Shown in pieces: positions 35,220 to 43,466 of a stretch of DNA of 64,000 nt; the stretch's first letter is position 1; each line of letters begins with the position of its first letter. The position numbers were made by a program, and so were the translations under genes. Under the pieces are notes generated by a model. It saw nothing but the letters and a program-made list of their open reading frames with translations. It searched no databases and had not been told where the DNA came from. The DNA comes from Desulfatibacillum aliphaticivorans DSM 15576. Its GTDB lineage: Bacteria; Desulfobacterota; Desulfobacteria; Desulfobacterales; Desulfatibacillaceae. The stretch spans positions 124,001 to 188,000 of the forward strand of contig NZ_AUCT01000011.1 in assembly GCF_000429905.1 (NCBI RefSeq). The letters are read 5' to 3'.

Positions 35220-36613
35220 TGCAGCTTGTCCTCAAATTCGCCGCATGCACCCGGGCCGCCGGGCTTAGGGTGTCCACGTCCGAGGTTTTGGACTGCCTGG
35301 ATCAGATGCAGTACGCCAATCCCACGGACGAGGAGGAGTTCAAAATCCTTTTGCGGTCGAATTTCGTCAAAAGCCGCAGGGAGCAAGCCAAATTCGACCA
35401 CTTGTACCACCTGTTCTTCCACGAAATGCAGACGGACCTGGACGTCAAATCCGAATCCATGGCCCAGCACCTGGAGGAAATCCTGGACTTTCTGCAGGAG
35501 AACATGGGCGGAGATCAGGAAAGCCAGGCGATCATGGACCTCATGGCCGGCAATCCCATGGGGTACCTGGAATTGCTGCAGCAAATGCAGACGGACGAGG
35601 ACTCCGGCCCGCGCATCAAAGGCTCCAACCTGGGCCAGCTCGCCAAAAGGCTCCAGATCATGCTGGGCTTTAACGACGTCCGGGGGCTTATCGCCCAATT
35701 TCTGGAAAGCCGCACCCCATCGCCCGGAGTGACGGAAACCATCGACTACCAGATTCGCCAGCAGTTGCGGGAGTACTTTGACGAGCGTCTGGCCACGGCT
35801 CAGGAAATGCTCACCAAAGAGCCCCGGCCGGACAACGCGTCCATGAAAAAATCCACCTCCCCGGAAAAGCACCTGGCCCAACTGGGCGACAAGCCCTTTG
35901 TGTCGCTTTCCCGCAAGGAAGTGGAGGAGATGCGGGACATCATCGACCATCTGGTGGCCAAGCTCAAGGACACCATCGGCCGCAGATACGCCCGGAAAAC
36001 CTCCGGCGTGCTGGACATCAAGAAGACCATCCGCGTAGCCTCCAAGTATCAAGGCGTGCCGGTGGAGCTGATATTCAAGTCCAAGCCGCCCCGCAAAGGC
36101 AAGGTGGTCACCCTGTGCGACGTATCCGGCTCGGTGTGGGCTGCGGCGAGGTTCATGCTCAACCTGTTGTATTCGGTGTCCGAACGCTTCACGGGCGTGC
36201 GGTCCTTTGTCTTTATCAACAGCCTGATCGAAGTGAGCGACATTTTCGAAAAGCACGAAATCAACCAAGCCATCGAAGAGGTTTTGCGGAGCGACCGGAT
36301 TCCCTTTGAGGCCAGGACCGATTACGGCGCCACCTTCCGCCATTTCAAGCGCGAATACATGGACATCCTGAACAAAAAAACCACCCTGATCATCATCGGG
36401 GACGGGCGGTCCAATTATTCCAACCCCGAAGCGGACATTTTGGATCAAATGCGGGACAAGTGCCGGAGGGTGATCTGGCTCAACCCCGAACACGAGGTGT
36501 TCTGGTACTCCGGGGACAGCGAAATGCGCACCTACGAACGGTATTGCCACGAATTCCGCCAGGTCCAAAATTTGAATCAGTTGATGGAGTTCATCAAGGA
36601 TTTGGTGTTGTAA
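35216..36613 (+). CDS. VWA-domain protein, CoxE-like
   Basis: A 465-aa cytoplasmic protein. The N-terminal half (about 1-250) is helical and without a named fold. The C-terminal half is a von Willebrand A domain with the metal site D-x-S-x-S in TLCDVSGSVW (about residue 302), a distal Thr/Asp in ARTDYGATF, and IIIGDGRSN. CoxE-like proteins work with MoxR ATPases in metalloenzyme maturation (Cu/Mo CO dehydrogenase in the founding case); the client here is not in the window. It is followed by a strong terminator. Confidence 0.9.
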   Translation: MMQLVLKFAACTRAAGLRVSTSEVLDCLDQMQYANPTDEEEFKILLRSNFVKSRREQAKFDHLYHLFFHEMQTDLDVKSESMAQHLEEILDFLQENMGGDQESQAIMDLMAGNPMGYLELLQQMQTDEDSGPRIKGSNLGQLAKRLQIMLGFNDVRGLIAQFLESRTPSPGVTETIDYQIRQQLREYFDERLATAQEMLTKEPRPDNASMKKSTSPEKHLAQLGDKPFVSLSRKEVEEMRDIIDHLVAKLKDTIGRRYARKTSGVLDIKKTIRVASKYQGVPVELIFKSKPPRKGKVVTLCDVSGSVWAAARFMLNLLYSVSERFTGVRSFVFINSLIEVSDIFEKHEINQAIEEVLRSDRIPFEARTDYGATFRHFKREYMDILNKKTTLIIIGDGRSNYSNPEADILDQMRDKCRRVIWLNPEHEVFWYSGDSEMRTYERYCHEFRQVQNLNQLMEFIKDLVL

Positions 36614-36633
36614 GAAAAATGCAGATTGAACAG

Positions 36634-36676
36634 CAGCCCAGGCGGCAGTCGGAACCGCCTGGGCTGTTTTTGTTTT
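36634..36676 (+). terminator. Strong Rho-independent terminator after the MoxR/VWA pair
   Basis: CAGCCCAGGCGG (36634-36645) pairs perfectly with CCGCCTGGGCTG (36655-36666), followed by TTTTTGTTTTT. It lies 20 bp after the VWA gene and just before the convergent esterase gene. Confidence 0.92.
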
Positions 36677-37593
36677 TACTCGCCCAACCGCCTCTTTACA
36701 AAGGCGCAGATTGCGTCCATGGCCTCTTTGGCTTCGGGGAACAAAGGCGACAGCACCGGATAGCAATGGACCATGCCCTTGCCGACCTTCAGGGTTGCGT
36801 CCACGCCCGCTTTTTTAGCTTTTTCGGCAAACCTCACCGAATCGTCCAGGACGCGTTCGTTTTCCCCCACGGATAAAAACAAGGGCGGCAGGCCTTCCAG
36901 ATTTCCGTACAACGGGGAGATCAGCGGGCTGGTTTTGTCGGTGTCGCCCGCGTAATATTTTCCGTACACGGAAAAGGAGCCCTTGGGCGCCAGGGGATCG
37001 GTCTTTTTGTAAGACGCCCCGGTGCAGGCGACGTCCGTCCAGGGAGACATAACGGCCGCGCCCGCCGGCTGAGGCAGGCCTTTCTCTTTCAGAGCCAGGA
37101 GGGTCGCCAAAGCCAAGCCCGCGCCGGCGGAATCGCCCATAAACACAATGCGGGATGGGTCCGTTCCCTGGTCCAGCAGCCATTGATAGGCGGCGACGGC
37201 GTCGTTCAGGGCTGCGGGAAAGGGATGCTCGGGCGCCAGGCGGTATTCAAAGCACAGGGCGCTGAACCCGGTTCCCTGGACGAATTTGGCCACAATGCCG
37301 CGATGGGATTTGACGGAGCCCATGACGTATCCGCCGCCGTGAAAATACAAAATCATGCAATCGTCCTGGGAGTCCTTGTAGCGGATGATCTCGCCAGCGG
37401 GATCTTGCATGTCCGCCGGGATAACTTCCATGTCCACCGGCATTTTGGCCATTCTTGCGGCGGATTTTTCCACCTTATCCCGCATTTGCCGGATGGGGGT
37501 TTTAAAATCAATGACCTCCGCCTTTAGCTTGAGCGAAAACCAGTGGCGATGTTTCAACAAAAATATAATGGCTCGACTTCGTAAACTCTGCAT
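36676..37593 (-). CDS. Alpha/beta hydrolase of the hormone-sensitive lipase family
   Basis: About 305 aa. Oxyanion motif YFHGGGYVMG, nucleophile elbow GDSAGAGLAL, acidic residue in VGENERVLDDSVRF, and His in MVHCYPVL. This is the family-IV (HSL-like) esterase pattern. No signal peptide is evident. The frame is open to 37671, but the extra residues are Arg/Pro-rich and unlike the family; ATG 37593 is chosen although neither start has a clear ribosome site. It probably cleaves short- to medium-chain esters. The gene stands alone. Confidence 0.87.
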   Translation of the reverse strand: MQSLRSRAIIFLLKHRHWFSLKLKAEVIDFKTPIRQMRDKVEKSAARMAKMPVDMEVIPADMQDPAGEIIRYKDSQDDCMILYFHGGGYVMGSVKSHRGIVAKFVQGTGFSALCFEYRLAPEHPFPAALNDAVAAYQWLLDQGTDPSRIVFMGDSAGAGLALATLLALKEKGLPQPAGAAVMSPWTDVACTGASYKKTDPLAPKGSFSVYGKYYAGDTDKTSPLISPLYGNLEGLPPLFLSVGENERVLDDSVRFAEKAKKAGVDATLKVGKGMVHCYPVLSPLFPEAKEAMDAICAFVKRRLGE

Positions 37594-38028
37594 TGCTCGC
37601 GTCTTTCGTTTGAATTCAAAACTGAAGGTGCGGCCCAGGGGGTCTGATCTCCCCGGGCCAAAGGGCGGCATGTTGCATCATATGATTGACTTTATCAAGT
37701 TATAATTGGGTTATTTTCAAAAGGCGCCCACAGGGGGGCGCAACTACATTGCGTCAGCAGCGTTAAAGGCGAGTTTGACTTGCAGGCCCGGCTCCGCCCC
37801 ACATCCATGGGCGCCCCGGCAGAGCAGCATCCCGCCGGGGCCGCATAGCGACATTCCGACAGCCCGCCTTTATTGGCCTGGCGGCGCCTGATATTGGATG
37901 GTTTGCCGCCATAGGGGTAGTATAAAACCAACCCTGATGTTGGGCGGCCCAGGCAAAGCAGCACCTTGCCTGGGCCGCCCGGCGTTGCAGCGCCACGGTT
38001 GAAGCCGAACACAACGCCGGAAGCAGCG

Positions 38029-38151
38029 TAGCTACGGCGGGGAAACCCCTCGCTTCAATGGCGCGGGGACCGCGCGACTACGGCGGGGAAACCCCGCAAC
38101 TACCGGGCGGGGAAACCCCGCAACTACCGGGCGCGGAAACCGGCCAACTAC
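38029..38151. repeat. Tandem hairpin-plus-ACTAC repeats (family C), locus 3
   Basis: Successive units of about 24 bp: GCGGGGAAACCCC with an insertion, GCGCGGGGACCGCGC plus GACTAC, two identical GCGGGGAAACCCCGC plus AACTAC, then a decayed GCGCGGAAACCGGCC plus AACTAC. The hairpin stems stay paired while the central base pair changes between units. Confidence 0.85.
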
Positions 38152-38265
38152 GAAAAAACGGTTTCGAATAAGTCTTTTCGGCCGCACATGGTTTTTGATT
38201 TCCAGAAACCTACAAGGCCGCCCTTATTGGCCTTCGGCCCCCGGCATTGCATGCCAGGGCTGGCC
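38131..38265. repeat. Dispersed repeat family C core, copy 2
   Basis: Near-identical to 24146-24280, including AACGGTTTCGAATAAG, TTTTCGGCCGCA and GGCCCCCGGCATTGCATGCC, differing mainly in the middle (around 38188-38210). Confidence 0.8.
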
Positions 38266-38277
38266 TTGGCATGGTAC

Positions 38278-38305
38278 TCAAACGTCAAACGTAGATTTGC
38301 CCCCT
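38278..38305 (+). repeat. Dispersed repeat family A, single copy
   Basis: TCAAACGTCAAACGTAGA followed by a T/C-rich end, lying directly downstream of the family C core. Confidence 0.75.
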
Positions 38306-38380
38306 TCCCTGACGCCGAGTCGGCGCGGGACGAGGCCGGAAAATACCTTTGGACCCTGTCATAAATCGTTTCCGGCGCTC

Positions 38381-38409
38381 TTGCTAAAGGCCTGTGTTTT
38401 CGCTATAAG
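38381..38409 (+). promoter_or_regulatory. Sigma-70 promoter of the purD-purE fusion gene
   Basis: TTGCTA (38381-38386) and TATAAG (38404-38409) with a 17-bp spacer. Predicted start near 38416, about 60 nt before the ATG. No PurR-like palindrome is evident. Confidence 0.6.
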
Positions 38410-38474
38410 ACTTCAAATTGAAATCAGATTTACTACCCTAACCCGTCCCCCCACGGGCTTAACAGGAGGCGCAA

Positions 38475-40244
38475 ATGAAAGTATTGGTTATAGGTTCGGG
38501 AGGCAGGGAGCATGCTTTGGTGTGGAAACTGTCCCAAAGCCCCAAGGTCGAAAAGATTTATTGCGCGCCGGGCAACGCCGGCATCGCGGAGTCGGCCGAG
38601 TGCGTGCCCATCAGCGCGGAGGACATTCCCAATCTCCTGGCCTTTGCCAAGGAAAACGCCATTGGCCTGACCGTGGTGGGTCCCGAGGCGCCCCTCACTG
38701 AAGGCATTGTGGATAAGTTCGAAAAAGCCGGGCTCATGGTTTTCGGCGCCAGCAAAGCGGCCGCCCGTCTGGAAGGCAGCAAGTCCTTTGCAAAGTCTCT
38801 TATGACCAAATACGGCATTCCCACGGCCATTGGCAAAACCTTCACAGACATCGAAAAAGCCAAAGCCTACATCGAAGAGGTGGGCGGCAAGGTGGTGGTG
38901 AAGGCCGACGGCCTGGCCGCAGGCAAAGGCGTCATGGTCTGCACCAACAGAAAGCAGGCCTTGGAAGCCGTAAATCTGGTCATGGAGGAAAAGGCTTTCG
39001 GCGATGCGGGCAAAAAAATGGTCATCGAGGAGCTTCTGGTGGGCGAGGAAGCCTCTTTTCTGGCTTTCACCGACGGCAAAACCGTGCTGCCCCTGCCCTC
39101 TTCCCAGGATCACAAAGCCATCTACGACGGCGACAAAGGCCCCAACACCGGCGGCATGGGGGCGTACTCCCCCGCTCCGGTTGTGGACGCTTACATGCAC
39201 GACAAGATCATGAACGAAGTCATGAAGCCCACGGTCAAGGCCATGGCCGCCGAGGGCGCTCCTTATAAAGGCGTGCTGTACGCCGGACTCATGATCGACG
39301 GCGACGACATCAAGGTGCTGGAGTTCAACGCCCGCTTCGGCGATCCCGAATGCCAGCCCCTTTTAATGCGCCTGAAGACCGACCTTGTGGAAATCATGGA
39401 GGCGGTGAGCAAGGAAGAACTGGACAAGGTCAACCTGGAAATCGATCCCCGGGCTACGGTGTGCATTGTCCTGGCCAGCAAGGGATACCCCGGGTCTTAC
39501 GACAAAGGCATGCCCATTTCCGGCCTGGACGCAGTCAAACGCATGAAGGACGTGTTTGTATTCCACGCAGGCACGGCATTGCAGGACGAAAAAATCGTTG
39601 CTTCCGGCGGCCGGGTGCTTGGCGTGACCGCCCTGGGCGAGACCATCGATAAAGCCATCGATAAAGCATACAAGGCCGCGGATAAAATCAAGTGGACCGG
39701 CGTATACAAACGCAAGGACATCGGACAAAAGGCCAGCAGGCATGCCAAGCCCGCGCCTTTGGTTTCCATCCTCATGGGCAGCGATTCCGATCTGAAGGTG
39801 ATGCAGGGCGCTACGGAAATGCTGACCAAGCTGCGCATTCCCTATGAAATGACCGTGGCTTCGGCTCATCGCACCCCGGAACGGGCTGCGGAAATCGCCC
39901 GCACGGCGAGGGATCGGGGGATCAAAGTCATCATCGCCGGCGCCGGCGCCGCCGCGCATCTGGCCGGGGCATTGGCCGCCCAGACCACCCTGCCCGTCAT
40001 CGGCGTGCCCATTGACGCCACGCCTCTGGCCGGCTTTGACGCTTTGCTCGCCACGGTTCAGATGCCTCCGGGAATTCCCGTGGCCACCGTTGCCGTGGGT
40101 AAGATGGGCGCCAAGAACGCGGGCGTGCTGGCCGCTCAGATTATCGGCGTTGGGGACGAGACCGTCGCCAAACGGCTGGCGGCGTTCAAGGAGAAAATGG
40201 CCGAGGAAGTCATCGCCAAGGCCAAGAAGGTGGAAGCCCTTTAG
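38475..40244 (+). CDS. purD: PurD-PurE fusion: GAR synthetase plus N5-CAIR mutase
   Basis: A 589-aa bifunctional purine enzyme. Residues 1 to about 420 are a complete ATP-grasp phosphoribosylamine-glycine ligase (VGPEAPLTEGI, VVKADGLAAGKGV, EFNARFGDPECQPLL). After a short Lys/Pro linker, residues about 427-589 are a complete PurE: ILMGSDSDLKVM, SAHRTPERAAE with the catalytic His, GAGAAAHLAGALAA and TVQMPPGIPVATVAVG. Both parts keep their key motifs, so both are probably active. The two reactions are not consecutive in the pathway. GGAGG precedes the ATG. The next gene, 61 bp on, is tsaC. Confidence 0.95.
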   Translation: MKVLVIGSGGREHALVWKLSQSPKVEKIYCAPGNAGIAESAECVPISAEDIPNLLAFAKENAIGLTVVGPEAPLTEGIVDKFEKAGLMVFGASKAAARLEGSKSFAKSLMTKYGIPTAIGKTFTDIEKAKAYIEEVGGKVVVKADGLAAGKGVMVCTNRKQALEAVNLVMEEKAFGDAGKKMVIEELLVGEEASFLAFTDGKTVLPLPSSQDHKAIYDGDKGPNTGGMGAYSPAPVVDAYMHDKIMNEVMKPTVKAMAAEGAPYKGVLYAGLMIDGDDIKVLEFNARFGDPECQPLLMRLKTDLVEIMEAVSKEELDKVNLEIDPRATVCIVLASKGYPGSYDKGMPISGLDAVKRMKDVFVFHAGTALQDEKIVASGGRVLGVTALGETIDKAIDKAYKAADKIKWTGVYKRKDIGQKASRHAKPAPLVSILMGSDSDLKVMQGATEMLTKLRIPYEMTVASAHRTPERAAEIARTARDRGIKVIIAGAGAAAHLAGALAAQTTLPVIGVPIDATPLAGFDALLATVQMPPGIPVATVAVGKMGAKNAGVLAAQIIGVGDETVAKRLAAFKEKMAEEVIAKAKKVEAL

Positions 40245-40258
40245 CGGTTTAGAGGGAC

Positions 40259-40287
40259 TCAAACGTCAAACGTAGATTTGACCCCAT
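40259..40287 (+). repeat. Dispersed repeat family A, single copy between purD-purE and tsaC
   Basis: A full plus-orientation copy (TCAAACGTCAAACGTAGA...CCCCAT) begins 14 bp after the purD-purE stop and ends 18 bp before the tsaC start. Confidence 0.85.
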
Positions 40288-40305
40288 GTTTTGAAGGTAT
40301 TTGTC

Positions 40306-40950
40306 ATGGCCCGGACACTTGCGGTGAATTCGTCCGAACCTGAAGTCGAGGCGATAAACCAGGCTGTGAGGATTTTAAAGGAAGGCGGGGTGGTGGTTTT
40401 TCCCACCACCGGCCTTTACGGACTGGCTGCGAAGGCGTCCGATCCCCAGGCCGTTGCCGAGGTGTTTCGGATCAAGGGCAGGCCGGACGACAAGCCCTTG
40501 TTGATTTTGGTGGATTCCATCGATCAGGTTAAGCCTCTTGTGCGGGAGGTTCCTGAAAGCGGCAGGCTTCTCATGGAAAAATTATGGCCCGGGGGGATAA
40601 CCCTGGTGTTTTGCGCCTCGGACCTTTTGCCGCCCTCGCTCTTGGGAGGCAAGAAGAAAATCGGCATCCGCATGGCCGCCCATCCCGTGGCCAGGGCTTT
40701 GGTCAAAGGCCTGGGTGAGCCCATTACCGGCACCAGCGCCAATCTGTCGGGCGAGCCCGGGGCCGGGGATTTCGGGCAATTGTCCCAGGCGGTGCTTGAC
40801 AGGACGCCGCTGGCATTGGACGCCGGGCAACTCGCCGGAGGCGCAGGCTCCACGGTGGTGGACGTCACGGAGGACCCTCCGCTTATTTTGCGTCAGGGCG
40901 CCGCGCCCAAAGAGAAAATTTTCAACGCATTAAAGACCGTTATTCAATAA
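40306..40950 (+). CDS. tsaC: Threonylcarbamoyl-AMP synthase (TsaC/YrdC/Sua5)
   Basis: A 214-aa enzyme that makes threonylcarbamoyl-adenylate from Thr, bicarbonate and ATP for the t6A37 modification of tRNA. YrdC-fold landmarks: VVFPTTGLYGLAAKA, FRIKGRPDDKPLLILV with the K-x-R motif, and ITGTSANLSGEPGAG with the S-x-N element. There is no C-terminal Sua5 domain, so it is the short TsaC form. ATG 40306 has AAGG eight bases upstream; the TTG at 40291 lacks a site. Confidence 0.92.
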   Translation: MARTLAVNSSEPEVEAINQAVRILKEGGVVVFPTTGLYGLAAKASDPQAVAEVFRIKGRPDDKPLLILVDSIDQVKPLVREVPESGRLLMEKLWPGGITLVFCASDLLPPSLLGGKKKIGIRMAAHPVARALVKGLGEPITGTSANLSGEPGAGDFGQLSQAVLDRTPLALDAGQLAGGAGSTVVDVTEDPPLILRQGAAPKEKIFNALKTVIQ

Positions 40951-40975
40951 TTCTTTAGGTTATCGAGGTACATAC

Positions 40976-42988
40976 ATGGATCCCGTCGCGCCCCAGCAGC
41001 GCCAGAACAAACCTCCCGTTGAAATCACTTGCTCCCAGGGTTTTCTTTCCTGGCTGAATCAGGAAAAAATCAGCCTGGCTTTTACGACGTACCAGAGCAG
41101 CCGCCTGTTCTTTCTGGGGCTGAAGGAAAACGGCGCCCTGTCGGCTTTTGAGCGTTTGTTCGACCATGCCATGGGTCTATGGGCCACGCCGGATAGTTTA
41201 ATCATGAGCAGCCGGTATCAGTTATGGCGTTTTGAAAACGCCCTGGCGCCCGGCGAGTTGTACAATGAATACGACAGGCTTTATGTGCCGCGCAAGGCCT
41301 ATACCACGGGCGACCTGGACATCCACGACGTGGTGGTGGACAAAAACGGGGACGTCATTTTTGTAAACACCCTGTACAGTTGCCTGTCCACGGTCAGCGA
41401 TCGTTACAGCTTCAAGCCCTATTGGCAGCCTCCGTTCATTTCGCAACTGGCCCACGAGGACCGGTGCCACTTGAACGGCCTGGCCCTGGTTAAGGGAGAA
41501 GCCAAATACGTGACCGCGGTAAGCCGTTCGGACGTGGTTTCCGGCTGGCGGGACCGCCGGAACGACGGCGGCGTGGTGGTGGACATCCAGACCGACGAGA
41601 TCGTGGCCCAGGGCTTATCCATGCCGCACTCGCCCCGGTATTACCGGGGCAAACTGTGGTTGTGCAATTCCGGCAAGGGGTATTTTGGCTCCATCAACCT
41701 GAAAAACGGCGAGTTCGAGCCCGTGGCTTTTTGCCCGGGATATATGCGCGGCCTGGCTTTTTGCGGAGATTACGCGATTGTAGGCCTTTCCAAGCCCCGG
41801 AACAAGGCGTTCACCGGCCTGGACCTGGATCATGAGCTGGAAAGCCGGGATGCGGAGCCCTGGTGCGGCTTTATGGTCATCAATATCAACACCGGAGAGG
41901 TGGCCCATTGGGCGCGGATAGAAGGCGTGGTCACGGAGCTTTACGACGTCCAGATTCTGCCCAAGGTTCGCAGGCCCATGGCTTTGGGCCTCAAAAACAA
42001 GGAGATTTGGCACATCATCACCATCGACTCGGGGGACCTGGGCAAAGAAAAGAATGTTCCCCACACATGGCATGTTCCGGTGGAGGACAAGACCTCCAAT
42101 TACAAATTTGAGTCCCAAACAGGCATTGACCCGTCTGAGGCCCGGAAGTTTGAGCCTTTTTCCTATCCCAGGCTGTCCGCCAGGTGGAAAAGCCTGCCGC
42201 CGGCGGGCAAGGTGAACATTGTCACCGCCTCCAATGCCGAGGGCCTTGTGGGCGCGTGCATTTCGGAAATGCGGCCGGACAACTTTTCCGCGGAAATCAT
42301 ATCCCTGGCCGTGGCGGCGCCGTACAGGAACCAGGGCATAGCAGGCAAGTTGGTTTCGGAAATGGAAGCCGTGCTCCGGAACCTTGGCCTGAAAGCCATG
42401 GATCTGACCTACCGGACCAACTGGGACGGCGCCACGGCCCTGGAACTGCTGGCCAAAAAGCAAGGATGGGCGCCCTCCAAGCCGCTTAGGGTGTTGGGGA
42501 AAAGCACCACCAAGTCCATTGCAGGGGCGGAATGGTTGAACATGCCGTTTCCCAATCATATATGCGAATTGTTTGACTGGGGCGATTTGACGGAGGACGA
42601 CCGGCGCGACATCCAGGAGCGCATCATGAAGGATCCCGAGTTTCCGAGGGAATTGTCCCCTTTTCTGGAGGAGAAGATTATAGAGCCGAAAATCAGCATC
42701 GGCCTCCGCCATAAAGGTCAAATCGCAGGTTGGAGCATCGCCCACAGGGTGGCCCCTGATACGCTGCAGTACAGCGCCCTGTACCTAAGCAAGGAATTAA
42801 GGGGCAAGGACGTGGCCATGCCGCTGATGATTGAAGCGGCCAGGCGCAGGCTGGCGGCCAAGATTCCCAACGCCCTGTTTATGATGGACGTACGCAACGA
42901 AGCCGTGCTGAAATTTTTCGACAAAAATTTCCGGCCCTATATTCAAGATGTATCGGAAGCCCGGATGGTGCACAAGATGCTTGGTTAG
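40976..42988 (+). CDS. TIGR03032-type protein fused to two GNAT acetyltransferase domains
   Basis: A 670-aa protein. Residues about 15-360 match the TIGR03032 pattern (MGLWATPDSLIMSSRYQLWR, YTTGDLDIHDVVVDKNGD, FISQLAHEDRCHLNGLAL, RSDVVSGWRDRRNDGG), a predicted beta-propeller of unknown function. Residues about 400-520 are a GNAT domain with acetyl-CoA loop PYRNQGIAGKLV. Residues about 540-668 look like a second, diverged GNAT. No signal peptide. The start is 25 bp after tsaC with a GAGG-like site, so they may be co-transcribed. Function is unknown; acetylation of something bound or made by the propeller is a guess. Confidence 0.85.
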   Translation: MDPVAPQQRQNKPPVEITCSQGFLSWLNQEKISLAFTTYQSSRLFFLGLKENGALSAFERLFDHAMGLWATPDSLIMSSRYQLWRFENALAPGELYNEYDRLYVPRKAYTTGDLDIHDVVVDKNGDVIFVNTLYSCLSTVSDRYSFKPYWQPPFISQLAHEDRCHLNGLALVKGEAKYVTAVSRSDVVSGWRDRRNDGGVVVDIQTDEIVAQGLSMPHSPRYYRGKLWLCNSGKGYFGSINLKNGEFEPVAFCPGYMRGLAFCGDYAIVGLSKPRNKAFTGLDLDHELESRDAEPWCGFMVININTGEVAHWARIEGVVTELYDVQILPKVRRPMALGLKNKEIWHIITIDSGDLGKEKNVPHTWHVPVEDKTSNYKFESQTGIDPSEARKFEPFSYPRLSARWKSLPPAGKVNIVTASNAEGLVGACISEMRPDNFSAEIISLAVAAPYRNQGIAGKLVSEMEAVLRNLGLKAMDLTYRTNWDGATALELLAKKQGWAPSKPLRVLGKSTTKSIAGAEWLNMPFPNHICELFDWGDLTEDDRRDIQERIMKDPEFPRELSPFLEEKIIEPKISIGLRHKGQIAGWSIAHRVAPDTLQYSALYLSKELRGKDVAMPLMIEAARRRLAAKIPNALFMMDVRNEAVLKFFDKNFRPYIQDVSEARMVHKMLG

Positions 42989-43062
42989 GGCCGGCGGCGG
43001 CGTTTCTGCGCATGGCAAGGCCGGAGGCTTTGCATTGATGGGTAAAATTTGATTTGTTGAAC

Positions 43063-43105
43063 AATGGCATGGAGGCGAGGCAGGCCTTCCATGCCATTTT
43101 TTTTT
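43063..43105 (+). terminator. Rho-independent terminator after the TIGR03032-GNAT gene
   Basis: AATGGCATGGA (43063-43073) pairs with TCCATGCCATT (43088-43098) and runs into about ten T residues. Confidence 0.9.
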
Positions 43106-43204
43106 GAGTGGTTGGGGAGAAGGTTTTCATGAAGCCGGCGGCAAATCATAGACCGTGTTTAGGCCAAATGCTTACTATTTTTTTTTAATTCAGACCGGGC
43201 TTGC

Positions 43205-43233
43205 TTGACCGAAAGTTAAAGGCATGATATTGT
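43205..43233 (+). promoter_or_regulatory. Putative promoter of the first VCBS-repeat gene
   Basis: TTGACC (43205-43210) and TATTGT (43228-43233), spacer 17 bp. An alternative TTGTTT/TATATG pair (43230-43257, spacer 16) lies just after. Either gives a leader of over 200 nt before the ATG at 43467, with two hairpins: GTCGGA/TCCGAC (43260-43279) and TGTCCGC/GCGGACA (43337-43357). Confidence 0.45.
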
Positions 43234-43466
43234 TTTTAGAATACGATGTAATATATGCTGTCGGAATTATATATCCGACTCTGAGCTCCGACCCCGAAGC
43301 TATAATAAATATAGACAGAAACAATAAATTGACCATTGTCCGCGCTATGGGCGGACATGAGTTTATAGCGGAAAACCGTACTTATCGATTGGCTCGGGAG
43401 CGTGGGGGAACATCCCTTGCCGGTTACCACCTTGGGCGAACCTTTGAGAATTTAGGAGTTGATTTT

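Larger units (their letters stand above)
37594..38380. repeat. Gene-free repeat island
   Basis: About 800 bp with no supported gene. It holds a hairpin GGCGCCC...GGGGCGC plus AACTAC (37723-37746), two family D hairpins (37811-37845, 37943-37982), the tandem family C hairpins (38029-38151), the family C core (38131-38265) and a family A element (38278-38305), then the promoter of the purine gene. Confidence 0.7.

Noticed and set aside
34922..36766. 614-codon open frame on the minus strand across the MoxR/VWA genes
   Set aside because: Shadow of real genes in a GC-rich region; no recognisable domain.
43370..43460. Cyclic-di-GMP or other known riboswitch before VCBS paralogue 1
   Set aside because: I could not find the conserved core of any known class, only generic hairpins.
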